The notes beneath the pieces were generated by a model. That model ran no database searches. It saw only the letters and a program-made list of their open reading frames with translations, and was not told the DNA's origin. A program made the translations under genes and the position numbers. From Eumeta japonica (Eukaryota > Arthropoda > Insecta > Lepidoptera > Psychidae), in the NCBI GenBank assembly GCA_005406025.1, contig BGZK01000104.1, positions 496,001 to 560,000 of the forward strand: 64,000 bases of DNA. Direction: 5' to 3'. Shown piece after piece: positions 23,245-34,959 of this stretch (position 1 is the first letter of the stretch; the number at the start of each line of letters is the position of its first letter).

Positions 23245-24215
23245 ATATACATCGTTATAATTTATAATAATACTAAAATGCTAAAATGGAAGCGTGTGTT
23301 AATTTGACTATAGTCGTATGTTCTGTTCTGCAAATTTCTAGATAAAACACAAGAATAGAGGAAATTATATTAAATAAATTGACAAAATATACAACATAGC
23401 AGAAATGCGTGATCTTTCTACTGAATTTATTTCAGGATCTTTATTTGGAAAAAAATAATCAATCCATTTATCCGTTTCAAGCGTTTTGAGGTAAATCGCT
23501 TTAGATCATTAAGACATAGCGTAGAAGGAGCTCTTCAATGGCTCGTTAAGAGTTTCAGAAACCACTCGAGGACGAGTAAAAAGTTTTGAGGATTGAATCG
23601 GCGAGGACCTTGGTCCCTTATCTCATTACCAAGTTTTACGAGTGACAGATTATACAATACGTCGTACTTGATAAATGGTTTTAATTGTATTTATTAAATA
23701 TTAGAACATGAAGTATATAATAAAAAAGGCTTGGGACAAATGGGAACGACATAGTAAATTTTCCGTATACATAGTATTTTTTATACATAAATGGAATATG
23801 TTTAGATGTTTCATTCATAAAAAATATGGATATACTTATTTGACTTTTATTAATCGATAAAACTTTCAGAGTATTTAAATAACACGATACCGTTTTACAA
23901 TAAAATCTAGGTGGGCAATAGCTCGTATTGTTCAGTTTTGAACTTTATTGGTAAATCAGACTTTATTTTAGTGTTTACATTTACCATTTTTCCGAATCAT
24001 ATATTTGAAAGTACGCGCAGAAATTAGAATACATTTCTGAAACGGCACTTCAAAGAAATATTATCGACACCCTATGCATCCATGTCACTATTTTTTAAAT
24101 TTTTCACTTAGTTGCCCATAACTAACATTCTAAATCGAAAATTAGACATTTTATTTAAAAATTGGAGGAAAAAGAGAATCCTGCAATATATTTTTTAAAA
24201 TCGAATCTTCTTGCA
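23245..24215. other. AT-rich stretch, nothing recognised
   Basis: No coding-like segment, repeat boundary or promoter signal that I can support. Confidence 0.55.
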
Positions 24216-24224
24216 TTTTCAGCA

Positions 24225-24450
24225 AGATGCTGGTCTTGCTCCGTCAGGCAACGAACTCCGGTCGTTAGCTTATCAGGGAGCCCGACATCTCCATCGGGCG
24301 GCCGACGTCGGCGCCTCGCCCCATCGCTGCGGCCGGAGCGCCGCTTAATCGCTTTATTGCAGCGGGTGCAGATTAAATTTAACGTCCGTCTGTAACTTTT
24401 ACAATCGCAGTTTCACAATTAGACGGCGCGTCACCGATGTGAAAATCAAG
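24225..24450. promoter_or_regulatory. Strongly GC-rich island with homeodomain words
   Basis: The sharpest composition change in the left half: about 150 bases with GGGCGGCCGACGTCGGCGCC, GCGGCCGGAGCGCCGCTTAA, then TTAATCGCTTTATTGCAGC and GATTAAATTTA. TTTATTG and TTAATCG are typical Hox/Caudal and homeodomain words. A plus-strand frame preceded by TTTTCAG runs through it (SARCWSCSVRQRTPV...), so a short exon is an alternative. Its Arg/Pro-rich composition is what any GC-rich frame gives, so I favour regulatory DNA. Confidence 0.35.
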
Positions 24451-24884
24451 TTAGCCTTTTTTTATTATTTCCGCTTATAAAATAAGATCACTTTTAATCG
24501 AAGGAATATCCTTTAATACGAAGGTATAAGAGGATATTTGGGCAATTAGAAGAATAATGCGAATTAATGTTTCAAAGTGAGTTTATTAAGCGCAGGTCGA
24601 TGATACGAAAAGTATGAAATATAACGAAATAACAACTCGAAATTATGCAATGTTGAGGAACAATTACAAATATAAATAATTCAAACAGTTTTACACACTT
24701 TCGAAATACGAAAAACGTTTATCTGGTTTATTTCACTTATCATCGCGTGAAACGTATTGCATAATTCGTATCAACACAAGTCCACGCGTTAACGAATTGT
24801 CGATAGAGTAGATCTTATATTTATTGACTTTGTTTACCTATGCACTAACAATATAAACTTACCGAATTCATTCAACAAATAGTT

Positions 24885-25045
24885 GTCGCTGAACATAAGC
24901 ACGAAATAAGAAAGCCCAGTAGGTCCACTCCATAAAAAGCGCGTCGATGACGTACGTGCGGCGCTGGTCAAACAGAATTACCAAATGATCCTAAACGTGT
25001 CAGTTGCGACTGCCGCGCCCAAGAGATGGTGATTCTACGTTTTTT
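24885..25045. promoter_or_regulatory. GC-richer island
   Basis: Contains CCATAAAAAGCGCGTCGATG, CGTACGTGCGGCGCTGGTC and ACTGCCGCGCCCAAGAG between AT-rich flanks. CCATAAAA is an AbdB/Caudal-type word and could also act as a TATA-like element. Candidate regulatory block by composition only. Confidence 0.25.
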
Positions 25046-25049
25046 TTAC

Positions 25050-26565
25050 TCAACAACAAAATGACTGCAATTAAGCAGAGCTATTATGATTGGTACGTAT
25101 CAGGATGCCTAAATACCGCTATAAGTAGTGAATTCACTTTTTTTTTTTCATTTCCTGTCAACATAAAAAAAAACACTGGATGAAACTTTTTTATAATGTA
25201 GATTTTTAAACTCTGTTCAAACTCAAAAATGTATGACTTTAATTGTATAGAATAGGCAATGTAACAATAATATAATCTATACTATAATGTCTATATTATA
25301 ATCAATAAAGAAACTTTCTTTGGATATAAGAGATACTTAATCTTGAAAAATAGTAGTCCGAGATCGATATCTTTTTATGAAACATCTCTCATTAATATTA
25401 AATATTCCGAAAGTAGTATTTTTCTATATAAAATATTCTTTTCGGGGTCGAAAGCACAGACATAGAAAAGCATAAAATACATAAACAAAATGACCAAACG
25501 AAATTGGCTTCGTAGTAGGAGTGGCACAGGGTATTGGCTTCGCCGCCGTACAGATGTTCACCGCGTGTCCTTATTCTTTCTGTCGTCAATGAGTGCCCTT
25601 ATTCTTACTCTTTCTTTCTCTTCGTTTAAGAAATAGCAGTGTCATTCGAAATTACATCGAATATGATATTAATAAGGTCCTTTTTAAGAAATCTATTAGG
25701 TTTAAAAATATGTCATATATCCTCATTTACATTTGTGCGAGTTGTTCTACAAATTAATGTAAATTTTTTCGACCTTATAATTCTATACTTTTCTATTTCG
25801 ACGGTCGAAAGTGTTTATTTTACCAATTTCCGCAAACTTTACCCGCGTATTAGTAATAGTTCAAAAAATATTAATTAATGTTCTGATTTTCCAGACGAAC
25901 ATTATGTTTCAAGTGTATTCAATGAGAACACCTCAATGTTAAACCCTCGCTCCATTGTCGTATATGCGAATATAATTTTAATACTAATTCTATTTTAACG
26001 CTGTGAGATCGACAACAACAAAAAAATACTGTTTCGAAACTCTTATTACCAATGTACAATACAAAAGGGATCGTAGGAGTTTTGGAATAGAAGTTCTGAT
26101 GGTAAATAGACATATTTAATTAAAGTGCTAATGTGTTCCAAACTTTGTATCATTTATTGAATTAATACAGGGATAATTCTGCAGTTCTTTAAAGTAAACT
26201 ACGAAAATCGTCAAATTTTAAAAAAACCCTTAAAATAATATAAAACTTGTCCTTTTCTATGCCTTTTACCTGTTTTCTAGTAGTCAATCGTAAGAAACTT
26301 TATTTAAAAATAAGAATTGATTCTACCCTAAAACACAATATAATAATAACAATATAAAATAAAAAATATAATAATAGCTGCAATCGTCGAAAGTTCTTTC
26401 CTATCACGAATATGTAGTGTAAACTAATTAAAAATGCCTACTTTATCCATATTGATTTATTTTTTTGATTAAAAATATTTTTTATTTCTGGAAATATCTT
26501 AGAGCCACTACTTTTTATTAATTAAAATATTTATTTAATTAAACACGTTAAAATATTACGTTACA
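25050..26565. other. AT-rich stretch, nothing recognised
   Basis: Short AT-driven frames only. A small GC-richer patch at about 25500-25590 shows no motif. Confidence 0.55.
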
Positions 26566-26569
26566 AAAG

Positions 26570-26730
26570 TCGGAACCTCCAGCCGTAAGCGCTCGGTCGA
26601 CAGTAGATAATTAAAATCGAGTAGATGCCGGAGCGGACCTTCTGGGTATATTTATATTGTGACAAGTTCCTGTTCATAAAATGACCCCTACTATAAACGT
26701 TAGACGTAATCAGGTCAAAAGCAATCTCGG
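26570..26730. promoter_or_regulatory. Small GC-richer island
   Basis: GGAACCTCCAGCCGTAAGCG and GATGCCGGAGCGGACCTTC sit in a very AT-rich neighbourhood. Candidate non-coding conserved block on composition only. Confidence 0.2.
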
Positions 26731-27149
26731 AAAATAATTATGAACAAAACAAATTTTTTACTTTTTAATTTATTTATTGAAGATAAATTTCTCGATGCAA
26801 GCTTCAAAATAGAAAGAGCAATGCAAAACATGGGTGTAGCGTTAAATAAGCGCCTCACGCACCGCCGTTATGGCAACCCCCATCACTTTGTTGTCTTATT
26901 ATAATACAGCTTGTTTTTCTTTTTATTGTAGAGAGGGCAAATGAGCATGCAATCACTCTACAATCACTCTAGTTGCCAATCTTTTTCCATCCTTTTGGTA
27001 CTGTAATAGCAAGAAACAATACTATTATGGTTATTGCAAACAAAAATTTATAAAGATTGATGTCCATCGCATTTTTATAAATCAACATATTCACAACACA
27101 GCGCACTAATGTAGTTGGTTTGGTGAAAAAAAAAAAAAGATTAAAGTAC

Positions 27150-27340
27150 ATTGCTACGATCAAAACTAAGATTGACAAAATGGCCTCCCCGGTTCGATGT
27201 CGCACAGGTACCAATAATTTTACAAGTAGATTTAAAATCGCAAAGGCTCATCCATTCTGTTTCGCAACGCGATCAGTTAATTAATACAGGACGATCACGG
27301 CGTCCAAGCGTCTCGGCGAGGACGATTCGGGACACATAAA
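27150..27340. promoter_or_regulatory. GC-richer island
   Basis: Contains AAAATGGCCTCCCCGGTTCG, CGCAACGCGATCAGTTAATT and GCGTCTCGGCGAGGACGATT. TTAATTAAT is a homeodomain-type word. A plus-strand frame of 62 codons crosses it without recognisable motifs. Candidate regulatory block. Confidence 0.25.
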
Positions 27341-27344
27341 ATTA

Positions 27345-27820
27345 ATTTCTCCCCGAATATTTTACGAGGCATTTTAATATCAATTTCTTGAAACGTTTAA
27401 ACTTTTGATAATAAATCTTTTTAATTAACACAGCTGAAAATTTCGTGCTAGGTTGTTGCAAATGTTTAAAATTTCATAAAACATGATTTTGGTATCAGAT
27501 ACAAAAATAATCATGTACAGTGAAATTGACTAAACTTAAAAAACAATCGCTATATAGGCAGTCAGTTCGAAACGAAGGTAAGGTTGGTAACACCTTATAT
27601 ATATAATTTTGTCAAAATTATCATTTTGTTTTTCGTTCCATAAAAGAAACACAATTTGTATAAATAGTGAATAGACAACTAGCTATTCACAATGAAGGAC
27701 ACCCGTCCTGACATTGCAAGTATAATAATGTTGGGTTTTACTATTAAAAAGAAATGAAAGCTTAGCTTCTACTAAACTTTAATTTTTTTTACAATAAAAT
27801 CTTGTGGATGCTTTCTGTTT
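27345..27820. other. AT-rich stretch, nothing recognised
   Basis: AT-rich DNA between an island and the CBP pseudogene. The last codons of the pseudogene frame run on to a stop at 27772-27774, but similarity is not supportable beyond about 27826. Confidence 0.5.
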
Positions 27821-27825
27821 AAAAT

Positions 27826-28606
27826 CGTCGCAGATGTACCGGGCAGCGGTGCGCCCACCGAACCGACGCCATGACCGGGTGAAGGTGCAGGTGCATTTAC
27901 ACTGACGGGACCCGGCTCACCTACGCGAGGGTATCCTCCAGAATGGTTAATAAAAGGACTGGCGACTTGTCCCCCGAGTCGCACTTTACTGGTGACGTCA
28001 TGGCGTCCCGAGTGTCATACCGGGCAAAAGTATTTTTATTCCAGCTAATGAGGGTTGAGTGGGTATTGTGGGTCGCAAAAGGCAAGGGTACAGTGTTTTG
28101 GGTACTAGCGGCCGAAATTCACCCATAACACCACCTCCCATCACATTCACAGGTTGCTGTTGCTGGATTCCTTGTTGCTGCTGTGGTACTTGTTGTTGAG
28201 CTGCTAATTGCTGCTCTTTTCGTTTTTGCCTCTTCTCTTCTAATTCTTTTTGAATTTTATAAATCTTTTCAGCTAATAAATGATAATATTCTGAGCGTGT
28301 GTTTGCCATCTCATACATATCTCCCTCTACTTTTCTTGCATATGCAACTAAATTATGCATCCTCTTATCTAACATAGCAGTGGGATCTGGTGTAGGAAAT
28401 ATAGCTTAAACTCTAAAATAATATACCTTAATAATTAGTGTTTCATTGTTGATACATAACATTCTTAATGTAGGCAATAAACCTAACAGTTTATGAACAA
28501 GATGATTTCTGAGATCAGTAGTAACAGATTGGTGCCATTCTTTTGTTCCTGATACAGGATTTGCAGTAACAGGACCACCAGGTAATTGTAGAGTACTTGT
28601 ACCTAT
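27826..28606 (-). pseudogene. CBP/p300 (nejire) fragment with KIX domain, unprocessed pseudogene
   Basis: In the living gene this is a nuclear histone acetyltransferase and co-activator whose KIX domain binds activators such as CREB. Here one exon-like block (28606-28487) follows a TTTTCTAG acceptor and reads [18 protein letters not shown]. After about 75 bases of intron-like sequence a second block (from 28411) reads [16 protein letters not shown], then [20 protein letters not shown] (KIX helix 3 region), a Gln-rich linker, and PxLPSQPS-like and GGQVASPFINHSGGYPRVG segments. Damage: the expected splice donor after HKL lacks GT (CTG|TTAGGT), the expected Val-Gln at the junction reads Val-stop (TAA 28408-28406), and one extra base near 27998 shifts the frame so that RLGGQVASPF continues in another frame. 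Retained intron sequence means a DNA-level duplication, not a retrocopy. Only this part of a very large protein is present. Confidence 0.85.
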
Positions 28607-28609
28607 CTA

Positions 28610-30180
28610 GAAAATAAATATAATAAACAGATTAAAATTAGCGAAAGTTAAGTATGCATGTTTTGACGTGTTGGAAAATTTCACTTAAAATATAAGTGCG
28701 GTGGTGGTAAGATTTGAAAATGAAGATTATGAAAATAAAATATATTCCATAGTGATTAATTAGATTATGCATCTATTTAAATACTGTGAATAATAACTGT
28801 TTCATACGAAAGGGACCAGGGAAGCAAGATTAGAGACAGATGAGAAGGGTGGATATAAAGAAAGATTACTATATAGATAATGTATCAGAGTGTGATGGTA
28901 AAATAAATATATAGTTATTAATTTTCTAGCGAGTTGTTCATAACGACCCCAGTAGAGATTCCTAAGAACTAAAGAGGAGAAATTATAAAAAGAATGGCTC
29001 AACCATCACAAGAGCTTGCCGTTTGAAGATTTCAAAAAGTATTAGAAAATTACAAACTGCTAGCAACAATTAAACAACTAGAAATATCTACAGAATAAGC
29101 CAGGATTAACAAGTCCAGTGATCCTGTTCGTTCCGCAGTACACGTTCGTTCGTTGTTTCTTTTACGCTGCTAAATTCTTTCTTAAATCTACAAATGTAGT
29201 AAGGACTCATGAACAAATTATTATGCAACTCAAGGAAAAATTTCGGATACAAGAAAAACGACGTGCTACTATTTCATAATGGTCGTTAATAAGAACAAAA
29301 CACCCATGGGAATGTTTCAATAAATTATATCAACTGGGTACAAAGGCAAATATTTAAGAAGTTTGGATCATCATTAAAATTAATATTCTAACAAGACAGT
29401 AACAATTCCATTGATGAATTTAAAAATGCAATATCAAATTATAGACGAATGCATACGAAAAATAACAAAGTGGCTTATGCAATACTTATCAAACTAGAGG
29501 CAGAGAACCTTCGTTAGAGCATCAAACGCTTGACAGCTGTTAGGTCAGAAGCGACTTCGTTGGAGACTAAACCCTACTGGTTTCGCGAATAATAATTTTT
29601 CATAGTATACAATCTCATATTTTTGACGAGTTTATTGAATCGTCTCACGAGCTAAAATTGCTTTAAAATTTGCTCACTTTACACGCAGCTTACAAATTGT
29701 TATTTTTATAATCTACCATAGATTTTCAGCATTATACAACAAAAATTTGTAAATTAAGAAACGAAAAAGTAAATGACTAACAATTCACTACTACTTTTAG
29801 CCTAAAACTTAAAAGGAATAAAAACCAGTTGTGGCGGTTGCTGGTGGTTAGGCAATGCATTGAGATTTGGTTCCTGTGGAAACAGCATATTGTCTTTCGG
29901 TTGCTACACCAATTTGCATCGGCTGAACGCCTGACACACGAGCTAGCGGAGTCGGCTATGATTCACATCGATGAAACGAACTAAACGTTTGGTTATAAAA
30001 ATGTCATAAAATTAGGACATTGAGCTAAATTAACGTACTGTTGTAAAAACTTCGTAACTTTATATAATATCTGTTTTCTCTCGACAATTATGGGGAGAGG
30101 TGGGATGATTTTATAAATGTTGTGAATTGATTATTAGAACATACTAAATAAGGAAACATCACACTGAGCTGATATTTTAG
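28610..30180. other. No recognised gene; possible intron remnant next to the pseudogene
   Basis: The first bases (28610 upward) precede the CBP exon block and, on the minus strand, would be intron of the source gene if the duplication extends that far. A segment at about 29330-29590 has coding-like words on the plus strand (LMNLKMQYQIIDECIRK, then LTAVRSEATSLETKP in another frame) that I cannot assign. They may come from a decayed transposon. Confidence 0.4.
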
Positions 30181-30189
30181 TGATTATAG

Positions 30190-30766
30190 TCTATAACATA
30201 GTCTTCGGGCCAAAAATTACGGGTTCGATCATGCCTACGGGCAAAGTGGTTAACGAGTTTGTCTCTTAAGTCAAATAAAAGCAGTCACTCACACTACCAG
30301 GAAGAGCACGCTAAGTTGTCGATCCCCGACGTCGTCACCGCATTGGTGAAGACGGATATCAACAGTCCCCAACTCGCACTGCACCAACGGAGAGGATTTC
30401 ATGTCCAAACCCCTGAAGCTTAATCTATAAAAAGATTATGGGAGGAAAAGACTCAGCAGTGGGATGTATGAAGTCTTACTTACCCAAAAAGGAATTTTTT
30501 GTCATAGAACTATATGGCGACCACCTTGGCTGCAGTACAAAAATGGGCCAGCTTGACCTGTGAAATACTACACTCTCACAGAATACGGACAGGAGCAAGC
30601 AGCTTCCGTTATTTTATTTCCTCTAGTGAGTAACAAATGCCGGTAGACTACTCTCCCTTTCCATCGACCCTCACTCCATTAAATATCCTATTTCTACCCG
30701 ATAGGCCGGCAAAACACTGGTGACTCTCTTGGGAGTTGTAAGTGTCCATGGACGTATATACATATA
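30190..30766. repeat. Repeat-like GC-balanced segment, probably transposon-derived
   Basis: About 570 bases of balanced composition with no coherent frame, ending exactly where the mariner at 30767 is inserted. Words such as GGGTTCGATCATGCC, GCGACCACCTTGGCTGCAG and CCCGATAGGCCGGCAAAACA look like a dispersed lepidopteran element as I recall the pattern, but I cannot name it. A SINE or a LINE 3' region are both possible. Confidence 0.4.
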
Positions 30767-32034
30767 TTAGGTCAGAGATAAAATGTTTCTTCGTATGTTA
30801 TAAGTAAAAAGTTGCAGTAAAATCTCTTTGCTTGTGCTTTATGTATCTGAATACTTTTGATACCATTACATAGATGACATTAAAAAAAAAATTAAAAGTA
30901 AAAATGGTGTCCCACTATTTTTCCATTCAGGAAACGAATGAATTTAACGTAGAAATTCGATACAATTTGAAGTTTTATTAGAAAAAAGGAAAAAATGTGA
31001 CATAAGCCGCAAAAAAAAAAATTTGGGACGTTTATGGACCTAATTCAGTGTCGGTAAAAGTAGTACAAAACTGGCTCAAACGTTTTCAGTACAGTAATTT
31101 TGATGTCAAAAATGAGCCTCGCTCAAGTCGACCTGTCACGGATAAAGTCCATGCCTTTTTGGAAAAAGTAGAGCAAGATCAGCATATTAGTTCTTACGAC
31201 ATAGATGAAGAGCTGGGAATTGACTATGAAAGAGTTTTGACCCATTTCAAAAAAGCTAGATATACAAAAAAAAAACTCTATACTTGGGGTCCCATACGAG
31301 CTCAGTAAAGAAAATCTAATAAATTGTGTAATAATTTACAATTCTCTATTGAAACATAATGAAACCGAATCGTTTTTGAAAATATTGATCACTGCTGATA
31401 AAAAATGGATTATCTACGACGACAAGAACGTGCGAAAAAGATCATGGTCTAAGGCAAACAAGCTCTCTAGACTATAGCGAAACCCGGATTAACTCGCAAT
31501 AAGTTGATGCAATGTGCATGGTAGGATCAGAAGGACATTGTTCATTATGAACTATTGCCGCTGGGCAAAACCATCAATTCGGATTTCTACTGCCAATAGC
31601 TGACGAGACTCAAGCAAGCAGTAGAGAAAAAACGGTCTGAATTAATCAACAGAAAGGGTGTGATCTTTTTCACCACGTTAATGCCAGATCACACACATAT
31701 TTAGCCACTCAGCAAATATTGGGAAAGTTTGGTTGAGAAGTGTTAATGCATCCACCATATAGCCCTGACCTTGTTTCCACAGATTTTTACCTATTTCGGT
31801 CTCTCAGAATTCTTTAGGCAATGTTAAATTAACATCAAGAGAGAACTGTCAAAACTACTTGTCGCAGTTTTTTGATCAGAGATCCCACAATTTCTGCAGT
31901 AAATTGTCACAATCCCACCACCTAAAAAATGTCAACAAGTTGTTGAACAAATTATAATTTAATGTAGATAAAATAAGATGAAAAATGATCTTGAATTTGT
32001 ATAAAAAATACGAAAAAATTTTTCCCCGACCTAA
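30767..32034 (+). mobile_element. Mariner DNA transposon with visible ends, inactive
   Basis: The left end reads TTAGGTCAGAGATAAAATGT (30767 on) and the reverse complement of the right end reads TTAGGTCGGGGAAAAATTTT. They are imperfect terminal inverted repeats flanked by TA on both sides (30765-30766 and 32035-32036), giving 1268 bp, normal for mariner. The transposase fragments include SVKVVQNWLKRFQYSNFDV (31048 on), DEELGIDYERVLTHFKKA and LITADKKWIIYDD. Of the DD34D triad, Asp 1 is present (31397-31399), Asp 2 is Val in HHVNARSHT (31677-31679), and Asp 3 is present in PPYSPDLVSTDF (31792-31794). Multiple stops and frameshifts occur. This is a different mariner lineage from the copies at 13 and 45.5 kb. 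Confidence 0.95.
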
Positions 32035-32039
32035 TATAT

Positions 32040-34530
32040 ATCATATGAAAAGCGATATTCTATATATCAGAGTTCACAATAATAAATAACCGTACGCTCT
32101 GAATCTATCGTGTTTCTTGCATGCACCTAAATATTATGCATTACATTCGTTAATATTTTACTTTCTTGTATCGTTTAAAAGTTTTACCAGTCAACTACAT
32201 GATAAAACGGATCTCGAAATTTACTACTTCATCAGTTATATATAAAACTTTTTTATTATTATACGCACATGCTGTACTCCCGATGGGGCGGTATCAGACG
32301 TATCAACCAGATAAAAAACGATAAATAAGACCAGATCCGCCCCGACCCAAACCGTGGAACAAGTCGGAAACTAAAGAACTAAGTCTTGAGTATTACCGCC
32401 AAGGAAGTCTTCGAGTGTGAAACTATTTTCATTTGCGCCCGATATTGTGCCGAAGTTCGGCCTACGATGAAACTCGTTTGTGTAACTTGCTTGATAAAAA
32501 CAGATGTCGGATTTACAGAGTATATATCTCCTCCATAGAAAAGACTTTTACCAAATAATTATGTTCGAAAATCTTTAAAAAACGTATTGAGAGAACGTTG
32601 ATCGTATCTCCACTGAACTAACATTACGCACATTGTTAATAAAAATATGTTATTGACTGATGAATGAAAATCTATTTGTACGGAAATTCCTAGACATTAG
32701 ACATATAAAATGAAATATTAAAAACCTCAAGTAATTATTGTAGTGCTACTAAAAATGGAAATGTATAAAATAGGTTTTTAAAGTTCTTTTTAATAATTTT
32801 TTTAAGCACAAAACTATTTCCGAGAGAGAGCTAACGAGAGAAAGCTATTATATTATGTATCAGAACATAATTTACGTAAATAATATTTCGGGGCAATATT
32901 TAAGATGTTCTTAAGCGGTTCTGAATTGCCTTCAAAAAAAAATTCAATCTCTTAAAATCAGTCCAGGTAGGAATGAACACCTAATCGAACAGTCTCCCAA
33001 GTGGACATAATTATTTGTTAACCGCTTAAATTGGAGAATTTTCAACTTATCAAGTATCACAAGAGTGAATACAATGCACTGTCTATAATTTTAGTTTCAT
33101 CGAATTAATGCGTATTAAGACCCATATTTTGAGAGATACTACTGAGAATGAAGCGTCAAGGCCATTTAAAAGCATGAAGTACGATTACGTAGCGCTTTAT
33201 TGAAGAAATTAAAGCAAGATATGAATTTGTATTACACATTTTTAAGCTATAGCTTAAAACCAAGTTACTATCAGCAACTGCTAGTTTTTTTCAATACAAC
33301 GTTATCAGGGAAACGAAAGACGCAAACACCGTATTTTTTAGTATAATTTATACTCGTGTTATTTTACAGCAGTGTTGACAGAGACCACCTCCCTCTTATT
33401 AGGGCGATCTTGAATGATCTTTTTACGGCAATAATATTTATCTATAGTTGCACACGTATTCGCACCGACGACGTATAAACCGATATAATCAATCTGGCAT
33501 GTGCAATCATCACGTAGATTTTTTCTATCAACTTCTTTGCTAAAATCTACTCAAATACACTCTTTTATATTTCAGTCACTGTATACCTTTCAAAGCACAC
33601 CGTTATGTCATCATCTATAAATATTGCAAATTTTATAAAACTATCTCGGTTACAATTGAACAGCATAAGGTGTTTTATATACCTACCCAGTGTAGTAAAC
33701 AGCGTGTCGTGTCGATCCGCAATGAATACCTGGCGTATCGTAAATAACGCCCACGCGTCCGCCCTGCCGCCCGTAATTTGTTTGTTTTGACGCGAAACGC
33801 CATCTAGCGTGATCTATGAGCAAAGTATTCTAACGCATTTCGGACACTGTGATGAAAAATGTATTAGTCTAGGATCTAGATACAGACTGTAATTTATTAA
33901 CTGAAGCATTAAATATAGCCAGATTCTTAGAGTTGTCTAGAAAATCATTAGGAGGTTTGTTCCATCTTGGGTGTATTTCAATCTACCTGTATGCGTGTTT
34001 GCACACTACAATCAGTTGTTCTGTCAGATTTTTATCATATTACTGCTGAGCATTATTCTTCCACAATTTTTTTAATTGGAATCGGCCCTTCTGGTTTGTA
34101 GGCAACATTTTAACCGTTCGGTCATCATCACAAATGACTCGATTCGTCTATTGCGAGGCTAAATGTCCAACTCGCAATAGTTAAATAAAATGCTAAGGCT
34201 TGATACAGGTCAATGATGGATTGGATTTTTCAAAGATTTTCAAATTGAACACGAATTGGAACTATGGACATTTTTGTAAAACGATGTACATAATTTACAA
34301 AATAACATGTTCAAACCACAGAAAAAAAAAACAATTAAGGCAAACATGGTGAACCGCAGAAAATAAATTCCTTGTTTCGTTAATTTAACCATTATTTACT
34401 AACATAAAATAAATCTACATCAAAACATAATTTCATTGCAGATTTATCACACCTCAAATACATTTGGAGCAGAGCAATTAAAAGATACAAACAATTAAAC
34501 GTATAATAATTTATCGGTTTAAAGCCACAA
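32040..34530. other. AT-rich stretch, nothing coding recognised
   Basis: Contains a CTCF-like word at 33791-33810 (listed) within a somewhat GC-richer patch at about 33690-33830. No other structure supported. Confidence 0.5.
33791..33810 (-). promoter_or_regulatory. CTCF-like site
   Basis: The minus strand reads ACGCTAGATGGCGTTTCGCG, whose core AGATGGCG matches the insect CTCF core AGRTGGCGC except at the last base. It sits in a GC-richer patch of AT-rich DNA. Single short motif, so support is weak. Confidence 0.25.
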
Positions 34531-34544
34531 TCGTGTTTATATCA

Positions 34545-34705
34545 CGTTATTGCTCGCGAAAAATTCGTACGAGAACGCACAAAAAATCCGCGATTATTTG
34601 TCACGTAAACAGTAATTATCCTGGTGGCTGAGGTGACCACGTTATACGAGATCAGCCGGGGACGTCTGATAGCACAGAATCAATACGAGTTTTATAAAGC
34701 TCGCA
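34545..34705. promoter_or_regulatory. GC-richer island
   Basis: Contains GCTCGCGAAAAATTCGTACG, GTAATTATCCTGGTGGCTGA and GATCAGCCGGGGACGTC. GTAATTATC is a homeodomain-type word. Candidate regulatory block on composition. Confidence 0.25.
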
Positions 34706-34908
34706 TTCGGAATCGAAAATAATTCTAATAAAATATAATGCAAAAATAATAATTAAGGTCTGTATTAACAAACCTCACTCAAATCATGCGCCATCCTAAT
34801 AAATAACGTGGGAGCGAGACATATTATTTTCTTTACCGAAACAGTATGACTCTCTTGTCTCTTTCCACTCTTAAAAAGGAAAGCATACTTAAGTGCGCAT
34901 AATAACAA

Positions 34909-34953
34909 CTTTTTAATAACATTACGTTCGTTAATGAACGTGTTATTAAAAAG
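34909..34953. repeat. Hairpin with 12 + 6 bp stem
   Basis: CTTTTTAATAAC (34909-34920) pairs exactly with GTTATTAAAAAG (34942-34953). Inside, after a 3-nt bulge, ACGTTC (34924-34929) pairs with GAACGT (34936-34941) around the loop GTTAAT. No known RNA fold matched. Confidence 0.9.
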
Positions 34954-34959
34954 CTGTCA

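Noticed and set aside
23025..23267. Plus-strand open frame of 80 codons
   Set aside because: It is the shadow of the minus-strand LINE 3' end at 22872-23240.
30200..30216. tRNA/SINE B-box-like word GGGTTCGATCATGCC
   Set aside because: No A box at the proper distance and no cloverleaf can be drawn, so it is not called as a tRNA or a tRNA-derived SINE.
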